Part shown: positions 1 through 5,272 of the stretch, one piece after another
Layout of the letters: each line of letters opens with the position of its first letter
Numbering within the stretch: the first letter of the stretch is position 1
DNA from: JBKJUK01 sp046590705
GTDB taxonomy: Bacteria; Acidobacteriota; Thermoanaerobaculia; Gp7-AA8
NCBI GenBank assembly: GCA_046590705.1
Contig: JBKJUK010000125.1
Coordinates: 1 to 5,907, forward strand
DNA length: 5,907 nt
Direction: 5' to 3'
Position numbers and translations under genes: made by a program
Notes under the pieces: model-generated
Databases searched by the model: none
Told to the model about the DNA's origin: nothing
What the model saw: only the letters and a program-made list of their open reading frames with translations

Positions 1-4
1 CATC

Positions 5-32
5 GTTCTGCGTTCTGAGTTCTGCGTTCATC
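5..32. repeat. Heptamer tandem repeat, four units
   Basis: Four consecutive 7-base units read gttctgc, gttctga, gttctgc and gttcatc. The first three differ only in the last base and the fourth is degenerate. The array lies in non-coding sequence beyond the 3' end of the minus-strand PATAN/TPR gene and may continue past the left edge. Its period matches the array before psd, although the unit sequence differs. No function can be assigned from sequence. Confidence 0.75.
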
Positions 33-41
33 AGTGTGTGG

Positions 42-61
42 CACAGGCAATCCTGCCTGTG
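42..61. repeat. Inverted repeat (8-bp stem, 4-base loop)
   Basis: The arms cacaggca and tgcctgtg are perfectly complementary around the loop atcc. The element sits 90 bases beyond the stop codon of the minus-strand gene. It could act as a weak transcript-end structure, but no T-run follows it on either strand, so it is called only as an inverted repeat. It resembles GC-rich intergenic hairpins that recur in some Acidobacteriota genomes. That likeness is from memory and untested. Confidence 0.6.
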
Positions 62-150
62 GCGCGCCAGTGTGAATTTGAAGCCCGACCCGACCGCTCA
101 CTTACTCCGTTTGTCTCCCGACACGCTTCTACTCCGGCCCCCGGCCCGCT

Positions 151-1725
151 TCACCGCCGACGCCCGAGTAGTTCCTTCAAAGCATTGCGAGCCCGATGAT
201 CACTCCCCATCTTTTCGTCAGCTTTTCTCAAGTAGGCCTGGGCCTCCAGCTTGTTGTTCAGCGACGAGTGGATCCGGCCGGCGAAGTACCAGGAGAGACC
301 ACAAGCGGGATCGATGCGCATGACCTCTTTCAGTGAAGCGAGTGCCTGCTCGGCAGTGGCTTTCATGACTTCGTACCTGCAGAAGATGAGCTCCGAGGAG
401 TAGATGCCGTTCTGGGCGTCGCAGTCAGCAGCTCGCTGATAGAAGGGCAGCGCTTCCTTCGCCTTTCCCGCTGCGTACAGCTCGCGTGCTTTGGCGAAGT
501 GGACCTCGGGGTCCAACAGGTTCACCTTATTTTGCGGCGGATCGCTCATGGGGGTTGCACGGCGAATGCGCTCGACTCGCCTGCTCTCGAGCAGCGCAGA
601 ACGACGATCCTTATCGAAGAGTTCCGCATACGCGCGCGCTGCCGCTAGAAACAGTTCCTGAGCCTTCTCGCGCAGACCCTCGCCGGAATCGAGCTGGAAC
701 CGTGCCGGGAGAAATTTTTCAGCGAAGACTAGGTAGGCTCTGGCGATCGTCCCTGCCGATGCCGACTCTTCGACGTCAAGAAAGTCGAAGGAATCTTTTC
801 GCTTGTGCGTGATGAAGCGCGCCATCAACTCGTCACGGAGCTCGACTGAGGCGGGCTGAACTGAGGGCTCACGAACCGCGAAAGACATTGACGGTGGTTC
901 ATTGGACTCGGTGACCAATGGCGCAGTGACGGTATCTTCCTCGTCGAGTTCGAGCTTGAAGAACGGCTGCTGGGCAGTTTGCTGCGTGACCGGCGGAGTG
1001 AGCAGGCCTAACGTAACGAGGCAGTACATCATTCGGTTGAACTCGTCCTGCGGCATCTTCCTCGAGCTTCGAACCGCCGCTACCGAGGCAGCACTGAAAA
1101 AAGCTTCGAAAAACGACTGGACGGGCGCGGGTAACTTGAAACCACTCGCTGTCAATCGCTCCGTCGATACAGCAACCAGCGTTGCTGTTTCGAGTTTGAC
1201 GACCTCTGCCTCAATTCGATTCTGCGGAACGATCTTGAGGATCCCGGTGAGAAGAAGCTGCGGTACGCGAATTCGAAGTGGCGAATCCACGTCGGGCACG
1301 TCGAACGACAAATTGAAATCGCCACTTTGCCAGGCAAAGCCGTCGAGTACTTTTCGCGCGAGATTCTTCTGCATGATGCGGTAAAGCTCAGCTGGAGCGA
1401 TGCGGCGCTGCTCGAGCAGAAGATCTTCGAAAGCTACACTCCGGGAAGCCGCGAGTGACAATAGACTCTGGTACTCGCGCTCTTCGATTTTGCCGGTCGA
1501 CACGAGAAATCGTCCGATTGTTTCCGTGGCGATATTTGATGTGCAGTCCACCGGTGCGCCAGCGTCGAAGATGATCTGCTTCTCGAGCGGTGGACGGCGC
1601 ATCTGAAGCACGACGCTCCGCTCGTTACGGGCGATTGCCAGCAGAACAGACTCGTAGCGCGTCTCAGCGAAGTTGCCTTCGCGTCGCTCGATGATCTGTT
1701 GCAGCGCTTCAGTATCGGATTGCAC
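151..1725 (-). CDS. DUF4388/PATAN-like, J-domain-like and TPR protein
   Basis: The protein is 524 aa with a GTG start. This start is chosen because GAGGA lies six bases upstream; a longer frame opening at TTG (1794) has no ribosome site and adds 23 residues unlike the rest. Roughly residues 15-170 look like a DUF4388/PATAN region, including the stretches KQIIFDAGAPVD and WQSGDFNLSFD, a fold found in signalling and gliding-type regulators. Residues about 245-295 are an acidic, proline-containing linker. Residues about 311-380 follow the J-domain pattern (DSFDFLDVEE, then AYLVFAEKF, then DKDRRSALLE), but the HPD position reads L339-P340-A341. Residues about 405-524 hold TPR-type helices (FAKARELYAAGKAKEALPFY, ASLKEVMRIDP, AGRIHSSLNNKLEAQAYL). 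No signal peptide or membrane segment is seen, so it is probably a cytoplasmic scaffold or regulator. The partner and process are unknown. Confidence 0.85.
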   Translation of the reverse strand: MQSDTEALQQIIERREGNFAETRYESVLLAIARNERSVVLQMRRPPLEKQIIFDAGAPVDCTSNIATETIGRFLVSTGKIEEREYQSLLSLAASRSVAFEDLLLEQRRIAPAELYRIMQKNLARKVLDGFAWQSGDFNLSFDVPDVDSPLRIRVPQLLLTGILKIVPQNRIEAEVVKLETATLVAVSTERLTASGFKLPAPVQSFFEAFFSAASVAAVRSSRKMPQDEFNRMMYCLVTLGLLTPPVTQQTAQQPFFKLELDEEDTVTAPLVTESNEPPSMSFAVREPSVQPASVELRDELMARFITHKRKDSFDFLDVEESASAGTIARAYLVFAEKFLPARFQLDSGEGLREKAQELFLAAARAYAELFDKDRRSALLESRRVERIRRATPMSDPPQNKVNLLDPEVHFAKARELYAAGKAKEALPFYQRAADCDAQNGIYSSELIFCRYEVMKATAEQALASLKEVMRIDPACGLSWYFAGRIHSSLNNKLEAQAYLRKADEKMGSDHRARNALKELLGRRR

Positions 1726-1731
1726 TCGGTG

Positions 1732-1736
1732 TCCTC
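1732..1736 (-). promoter_or_regulatory. Ribosome binding site deciding the GTG start
   Basis: On the minus strand GAGGA is followed by six bases and then GTG. The TTG codon at 1794, which would lengthen the protein, has no comparable motif, so this site fixes the preferred start of the PATAN/TPR gene. Confidence 0.6.
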
Positions 1737-1911
1737 GACAGAGCTCGCTAGGGATGAGTGAGCATAGCCTTCCAGCGGCCCTTCTGATAGGCAACAGGAA
1801 CGGCTACCTTACGTTCCAGGCTGGAGAGAGGTTTTACACGCCCGCTGCGATCTGGGTCAGGTCGATAGCCGCGGCAGCCGCTCAGAAGCATTTCGCAGCC
1901 GTTCTCCGAAG

Positions 1912-3114
1912 TCAGAGCCTGCGTCGCGCCGGCTTCACTGCTTTGACCATTTCGGTCCATGCCTCGACACCGGGTACGGTACAGCGGGGGATGGGCTGGC
2001 CGATGGCTTCTTCGACGTCGCGAATGATCATCAGATCCTGCCAGACCGCAATCGAGGAGACGATTCCTTCGAGTTCGGCACGCGCGGTGCGGCCTGCCCG
2101 GTGAATATAGTCCTCCACGGTCTCAGGCACGTCGAAGTTGATCACGTGTGTGATGCCCGGGACGTCGATTCCGCGTCCGGCGATGTCAGTGGCGACGAGA
2201 ATGCGGTGGGATCCTTCCCGAAATTCCTCGAGCGCCTTGACGCGTCCGCTCTGCGAACGGTCCGAGTGAATGCGTGTGACGGGATGGCCTTCCCGATCGA
2301 GAATGTGAAAGAGCCATTCCGCATCCAACTTGCGTCGAGTGAACACCAGCGTGCTGCCGAGTTCCTGATGCAACAGGGCCAGCAGGCAGGGACGTTTGTT
2401 TTCAGGGCTGACTACGTAAAGCCGGTGACTGATGCCGACGGCAGCACGACCCTCAGGAAGAATGTCGATACGTATCGGATCCTTCAGCATGGTTCGCGCG
2501 AGTTCTTCGATCGCCGAAGGCATGGTCGCCGAGAACATCATGGTGTGCCTCTCGCGCGGAAGCGAACGGACAATCTGACGTACCTGCGGAAGGAATCCAA
2601 GGTCCAGCATATGGTCGCCTTCATCGAGAACCAGAACTTCTACCTTGTCGAGCGACAGTGTTCTACGTTCGACGTGGTCGAGCAGTCTTCCCGGCGTTGC
2701 AACGACGATGTCCGGATGCTCAGCAAGGGCATCGAGCTGCGGCTTCAGTTTGACGCCGCCGATGAGGCAGGCCGTCGTCAGATTCCGGTTCTTTCCGAAA
2801 AGCTCGAGGAACGCCTGCGTCTGCAGCGCGATCTCTCTGGTGGGGGAGATGATCAGCCCGCGCAGACCCTTCCCGTGCGTGAGCCGCTCCGCAATCGGAA
2901 TCACGAAGGCCGCGGTCTTTCCTGAACCGGTCTGCGCGAGTGCGATCAGGTCACGCCCCTCGAGGGCGGTGGGGATCACTGCAGCCTGGATGGGGGTTGG
3001 ATGGACGAAGCCGACTGCGGTGATCGATTTCAGGATCGATTCAGAGAGTCCGAGCTGATCAAAGCGTTGTTCTGTGGTTTTGACCGGATGGTCAGGGATT
3101 CCATTTACTTGCAT
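1912..3114 (-). CDS. DEAD-box ATP-dependent RNA helicase, RhlE-like, with DEGD motif II
   Basis: This 400-aa protein is a compact two-domain superfamily 2 helicase expected to unwind short RNA duplexes using ATP in the cytoplasm, for example in ribosome assembly or mRNA decay. Motifs in order are: Q motif (F18 and GFVHPTPIQ 35-43), Walker A AQTGSGKT 60-67, PTREIALQ 91-98, GG 119-120, TPGRLLD 140-146, motif II DEGD 164-167, SAT 195-197, LVFTRRK 256-262, ATDIAGRGID 308-317 and HRAGRTAR 338-345. Motif VI keeps the HRxGRxxR consensus. Motif II has glycine where nearly all family members have alanine; both aspartates and the glutamate are kept, so activity is plausible. It ends soon after the second domain with only a short basic tail (PARRRL), and lacks the long C-terminal extension seen in some RhlE, CsdA or DbpA proteins. 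AAGGAG precedes ATG by four bases. RhlE assignment is by overall likeness only. Confidence 0.95.
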   Translation of the reverse strand: MQVNGIPDHPVKTTEQRFDQLGLSESILKSITAVGFVHPTPIQAAVIPTALEGRDLIALAQTGSGKTAAFVIPIAERLTHGKGLRGLIISPTREIALQTQAFLELFGKNRNLTTACLIGGVKLKPQLDALAEHPDIVVATPGRLLDHVERRTLSLDKVEVLVLDEGDHMLDLGFLPQVRQIVRSLPRERHTMMFSATMPSAIEELARTMLKDPIRIDILPEGRAAVGISHRLYVVSPENKRPCLLALLHQELGSTLVFTRRKLDAEWLFHILDREGHPVTRIHSDRSQSGRVKALEEFREGSHRILVATDIAGRGIDVPGITHVINFDVPETVEDYIHRAGRTARAELEGIVSSIAVWQDLMIIRDVEEAIGQPIPRCTVPGVEAWTEMVKAVKPARRRL

Positions 3115-3133
3115 TCAACTCCTTTGTAGTTGA
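3115..3133 (-). promoter_or_regulatory. Leader hairpin presenting the helicase Shine-Dalgarno
   Basis: On the minus strand the 19 bases TCAACTACAAAGGAGTTGA stand directly before the ATG. They form a perfect 6-bp stem (TCAACT/AGTTGA) around the loop ACAAAGG. The Shine-Dalgarno AAGGAG spans the loop and the first bases of the 3' arm, so folding would partly hide it. The structure is seen directly; regulation of helicase translation by it is inference. Confidence 0.45.
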
Positions 3134-3224
3134 TCGGAGCGCCGAGTACAAGCCCGACATGAAGACAATGTTAGGATAGTGCTGCGCGGATTTTCCATGA
3201 TCGATGCATGGTTGCCAACGTGCG

Positions 3225-3231
3225 AAGGAGG
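3225..3231 (+). promoter_or_regulatory. Strong ribosome binding site of the small gene
   Basis: AAGGAGG lies five bases before the ATG at 3237. It decides the start: an in-frame ATG at 3204 would add 11 residues (MHGCQRAKEAF) and would place this motif inside the coding sequence. Confidence 0.8.
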
Positions 3232-3236
3232 CTTTC

Positions 3237-3485
3237 ATGGCCCGTGGATTTGAGAGTAAAGCCGTTGAAGCGGCTCAGATTGAGGACTCGACCAGAAAAC
3301 GCGATCGTTCGTTCATCGCCCCGACGATTGAAGAGTCACTGCAGACCTCGAAGATCGCAACGCTCGAACTTTCCCGCAGCAGAATCGTTCGCGAACTCGA
3401 CGGAACGTCTTCGGCAGTTCACAAGACTGCTCTGCAGAATGCGTTGAACTTTCTCGACGACGAAATCAAGAAACTCACACGCTGA
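3237..3485 (+). CDS. Small hypothetical helical protein, 82 aa
   Basis: It begins MARGFESKAVEAAQ and ends LDDEIKKLTR. The composition is highly charged, with many Glu, Arg, Lys and Ser, no membrane segment and no cysteines. It is probably mostly helical: a variable basic/acidic N-terminal half, then a helix with LELSRSRIVREL, and a final helix ALQNALNFLDDEIKKL with coiled-coil-like spacing. I recognise the RGFESK start and this helix arrangement as typical of short uncharacterised proteins in Acidobacteriota, from memory, and I know no assigned function. The gene is monocistronic: it diverges from the helicase gene and converges on pdxH with a shared terminator. The near-perfect ribosome site and dedicated terminator suggest it is really expressed. 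No DNA-binding or enzymatic motif is visible. Confidence 0.8.
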   Translation: MARGFESKAVEAAQIEDSTRKRDRSFIAPTIEESLQTSKIATLELSRSRIVRELDGTSSAVHKTALQNALNFLDDEIKKLTR

Positions 3486-3499
3486 GAATCGAATCAGAC

Positions 3500-3543
3500 G
3501 CGGCTCAACCCCTGACGAATCAGGGGTTGAGCCGCTCGATTTT
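3500..3543 (+). terminator. Perfect 16-bp hairpin between convergent genes
   Basis: The arms 3500-3515 (gcggctcaacccctga) and 3520-3535 are perfect reverse complements around the loop cgaa. On the plus strand the stem is followed by tcgatttt, a short T-tract, 14 bases past the stop codon of the small gene. The right arm also carries the pdxH stop codon and the codons for its last residues. Minus-strand readthrough lacks a good T-run, so termination is likely strongest for the plus-strand gene, though the stem could act in both directions. Confidence 0.85.
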
Positions 3544-4131
3544 CCAGGCCTGGCCATCTCTGCGATAGCGCAGTCGGTCGTGCAGTCGGCTGGATCTTCC
3601 CTGCCAGAATTCGACCACGGATGGATTGAGGCGGAAGCCTCCCCAGTGAAGCGGGCGGGTCACCGGCGCATCCGCAAACCTGCGTTCAATCTCGGCGACC
3701 TGCAACTCCAGGTCAGCTCTCGTGTGAAGGAGAGTGCTTTGCGCTGAAGCCCAGGCGCCGATCTGGCTCCCTCGTGGCCTCGATGCAAAGTACTCATCAG
3801 ACTCGCTCGCGGGAACACGCGTGACCGACCCCTCGGCACGAACCTGACGTTCGAGGATTGGCCACCAGAAGGTGAGTGCGGCGAACGGTTTTTCGCTCAG
3901 CTCTCGCGCTTTTCGACTTTCGTAATTCGTAAAGAACGCGAACCCACGTTCATTCACGTCCTTGAGCAGCACCATTCTCGCGGACGGAAATCCATCCTCG
4001 CCGGCCGTCGAGAGTGTCATTGCCTCTGGCTGCAGAGTTGCGGAGGCTGAGGCCTCCGCGAACCAGCGACTGAACTGCTCGATCGGATCGGCCGAGAGAT
4101 CGGCTTCTAGTAATGTATTTGCTGGTTCCAT
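3520..4131 (-). CDS. pdxH: Pyridoxamine/pyridoxine 5'-phosphate oxidase
   Basis: The enzyme uses FMN and oxygen to convert pyridoxine or pyridoxamine 5'-phosphate to PLP, in the cytoplasm, as a homodimer. The 203 aa match the usual short bacterial length. Family hallmarks in order are RMVLLK 52-57, FFTNYESRKARELSE 66-80 (FMN phosphate region), RQVRAEGSVTRVP 95-107, SRPRGSQIGAWAS 117-129, HWGGFR 162-167, EFWQGRSSRLHDR 174-186 and the C-terminal RLNP, close to the common RLAP ending. R182 and H184 correspond to the PLP-contacting Arg and His of the E. coli enzyme. ATG is preceded by AGGAG with a six-base spacer. The gene is alone on its strand, divergent from psd. Its last codons lie inside the terminator stem. 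Confidence 0.97.
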   Translation of the reverse strand: MEPANTLLEADLSADPIEQFSRWFAEASASATLQPEAMTLSTAGEDGFPSARMVLLKDVNERGFAFFTNYESRKARELSEKPFAALTFWWPILERQVRAEGSVTRVPASESDEYFASRPRGSQIGAWASAQSTLLHTRADLELQVAEIERRFADAPVTRPLHWGGFRLNPSVVEFWQGRSSRLHDRLRYRRDGQAWKIERLNP

Positions 4132-4158
4132 AAACGTCTCCTGACAGCGCGGGTATTT

Positions 4159-4184
4159 GCAGGGGCGGTTGCGCGCGCCCGCTC
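4159..4184 (+). repeat. GC-rich intergenic element, plus-oriented copy
   Basis: The element reads gcaggggcggttgcgcgcgc followed by ccgctc. It contains a short internal stem (gggcg 4163-4167 with cgccc 4176-4180). It aligns, with one gap, to the reverse complement of 4214-4240: both share aggggcg, then tgcg, then cgcccg, then tc. It lies in the pdxH/psd spacer, upstream of the pdxH ribosome site. Confidence 0.5.
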
Positions 4185-4213
4185 TCCGGTGCAGTTTATC
4201 GGAGCGGCCGAGG

Positions 4214-4240
4214 GATCGGGCGAACGCAGTTCGCCCCTAC
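4214..4240 (-). repeat. GC-rich intergenic element, inverted copy
   Basis: Read on the minus strand it begins gtaggggcgaactgcgttcg. It contains an 8-bp stem (gggcgaac 4218-4225 with gttcgccc 4229-4236, loop gca). It is related to 4159-4184 in opposite orientation across a 29-base centre, giving a REPIN- or BIME-like layout. I recall the core as a frequent dispersed intergenic sequence in several soil phyla, which I cannot check here. Confidence 0.55.
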
Positions 4241-4252
4241 GACCTGCTACTG

Positions 4253-4308
4253 CTACTGGTTACCGACTACTGGTTACTGACTACTGGTTACTAACTACTG
4301 ATTACTGG
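4253..4308. repeat. Heptamer tandem array before psd (four 14-base units)
   Basis: Four 14-base units run without gaps: ctactggttaccga, ctactggttactga, ctactggttactaa and ctactgattactgg. Each is two related heptamers, so there are eight units of the form ytactgr or close to it. A partial ctactg precedes the array at 4247-4252. The array ends 12 bases before the psd ATG and fills the space where a core promoter and ribosome site would be expected. Confidence 0.85.
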
Positions 4309-4320
4309 CATGATGCACCG

Positions 4321-5154
4321 ATGTGGCGCTTCCTGCGATTCGTCCCGAAGAATCACGCGAGCTATTTTCTCGGCAAACTCGTTCATCTCGAACTGCCAGG
4401 TCCTCTCGCCAGACGCACCATTCGCTGGTTCGCGCGAGCGTTCGATATCGATACGGAAATCTCTGCACGTCCCATGTCCGACTACGCATCCATCGGCGCA
4501 TTCTTTACACGCGATCTGAAGGAAGGTTCTCGGCCGATCCGAGGAAACTTCGTCAGCCCTGTCGATGGAACCATGCGAAATTTCGGCGCCGTAGAGAATG
4601 GTGTACTCGAGCAGGTCAAAGGGAAGACCTACTCGCTGCGCACGTTCCTGGGGGACGACGAACTCGCATCGACGTTCGAGGGTGGAACCTACTTCAATTT
4701 TTATCTTTCTCCACAGGACTATCACCACGTGCACAGTCCGGTCTCCGGAACTGTGATTCGAAGTATTCACGTTCCGGGTCGTCTCTGGCCCGTCAACGAC
4801 TGGTCCATGAGGAATATCGAAAGCCTTTTCGCCGTGAATGAGCGCGTCATCACGTTCCTCGAGTGCAGCCTTGGGCTCGTCGCGGTGGTGATGGTGGGCG
4901 CCACGAACGTAGGGAAGATGTCAGTCACCTACGACGCTTTCGTGACCAACACTACCTTCGCCACGCGAAAGATCGAGACGCACCTGTACGATCCCGCGCC
5001 TGATCTGGAGGTCGGGGACAGACTGGGGACTTTCCACATGGGATCGAGCGTGGTCGTTTTGCTTCAGAAAGATGCCGTAGCCGTCGGTCAGATTATCGGC
5101 TCAGCCCCGCGGAAGGTGGTATTCGGGGAGCCAATCGTCGATGTTGATACTTGA
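4321..5154 (+). CDS. psd: Phosphatidylserine decarboxylase proenzyme
   Basis: Psd decarboxylates phosphatidylserine to phosphatidylethanolamine at the inner membrane. The proenzyme cleaves itself, the serine of the G-S site becoming the pyruvoyl group of the alpha chain. In the 277-aa form the site is G241-S242 in FHMGSSVVVL, where E. coli has LGST. D82 in SPVDGT and H135/H138 in DYHHVHSP match the conserved Asp and His residues of self-processing and catalysis. Also typical are ASIGAFFTRDLKEGSRPI (57-74), the segment GGTYFNFYLSPQDYHH and RLWPVNDWSMRNIESLF. Start at 4321 is chosen because MWRFLRFVPKN resembles family N-termini. An upstream in-frame ATG at 4189 would translate repeats and hairpins (LLVTDYWLLTTDYWH), which is unlikely. 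No Shine-Dalgarno precedes 4321, and two ATGs just upstream (4310, 4313) are out of frame. ahcY follows in the same direction after 118 bases. Confidence 0.96.
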   Translation: MWRFLRFVPKNHASYFLGKLVHLELPGPLARRTIRWFARAFDIDTEISARPMSDYASIGAFFTRDLKEGSRPIRGNFVSPVDGTMRNFGAVENGVLEQVKGKTYSLRTFLGDDELASTFEGGTYFNFYLSPQDYHHVHSPVSGTVIRSIHVPGRLWPVNDWSMRNIESLFAVNERVITFLECSLGLVAVVMVGATNVGKMSVTYDAFVTNTTFATRKIETHLYDPAPDLEVGDRLGTFHMGSSVVVLLQKDAVAVGQIIGSAPRKVVFGEPIVDVDT

Positions 5155-5165
5155 AATTCGTTCAA
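5151..5165. promoter_or_regulatory. Small dyad overlapping the psd stop
   Basis: TTGAA and TTCAA flank the five-base centre ATTCG. The dyad includes the psd stop codon. It could be an operator half of the ahcY control region, or chance in AT-richer sequence. Confidence 0.2.
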
Positions 5166-5169
5166 TTCG

Positions 5170-5185
5170 ACTAAATACGATTAGT
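5170..5185. promoter_or_regulatory. Small dyad upstream of ahcY
   Basis: ACTAA and TTAGT flank the six-base centre ATACGA. The dyad ends four bases before a possible -10 element, where a repressor site could lie. The regulator, if any, is unknown. Confidence 0.25.
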
Positions 5186-5189
5186 TTGG

Positions 5190-5195
5190 TAGAAT
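5190..5195 (+). promoter_or_regulatory. Possible -10 element for ahcY
   Basis: TAGAAT matches five of six bases of the sigma-70-type -10 consensus, in a locally AT-rich stretch. It would give a leader of about 70 bases. No good -35 hexamer is found at normal spacing, so ahcY might instead be read through from psd. Confidence 0.25.
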
Positions 5196-5259
5196 GCAGT
5201 CTGGTTAACGGGCGCGCTCTCTCCGGGCAGCCTCCTTCCCCTCAGACGAACCTTCAATC

Positions 5260-5264
5260 AGGAG
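5260..5264 (+). promoter_or_regulatory. Ribosome binding site of ahcY
   Basis: AGGAG lies eight bases before the ATG at 5273. A complementary CTCCT occurs upstream at 5232-5236 and could pair with it. Confidence 0.7.
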
Positions 5265-5272
5265 TTCACTCA

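Noticed and set aside
338..345. Placeholder residues: helicase motif VI HRAGRTAR considered as degenerate (protein residue numbers 338-345, gene 1912-3114)
   Set aside because: The defining pattern HRxGRxxR is intact, and alanine at the variable positions is common, so only motif II is unusual.
902..1384. Plus-strand open frame of 160 codons with a serine run
   Set aside because: It is antisense to the PATAN/TPR gene. The serine run is the complement of the acidic linker codons of that gene.
1871..1881. GC-rich hairpin gcgg-cag-ccgc downstream of the helicase gene
   Set aside because: The stem is only four base pairs and no T-run follows, so it is not a supported terminator.
2101..2925. Long plus-strand open frame of 274 codons
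   Set aside because: It lies entirely opposite the DEAD-box helicase, whose motifs are unmistakable. The antisense product has no recognisable domain and no convincing ribosome site was noted.
3195..3211. Dyad CCATG-N7-CATGG upstream of the small gene
   Set aside because: A 5-bp dyad with a 7-base centre and no clear promoter nearby is within chance expectation. It was noted but not called as an operator.
4189..4320. 44-residue N-terminal extension of Psd
   Set aside because: It would be encoded by the GC-rich inverted element and the heptamer array, gives a repeat-derived peptide, and precedes a typical Psd N-terminus.
4291..4770. Minus-strand open frame of 159 codons
   Set aside because: It is antisense to psd, whose catalytic motifs fix the coding strand.
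5155..5272. SAH riboswitch upstream of ahcY
   Set aside because: These occur before ahcY in some bacteria, but I cannot find the conserved GC-rich core (GAGGAGCGCUGC-like) or its pseudoknot partners here, and the AT-rich first half does not fit.
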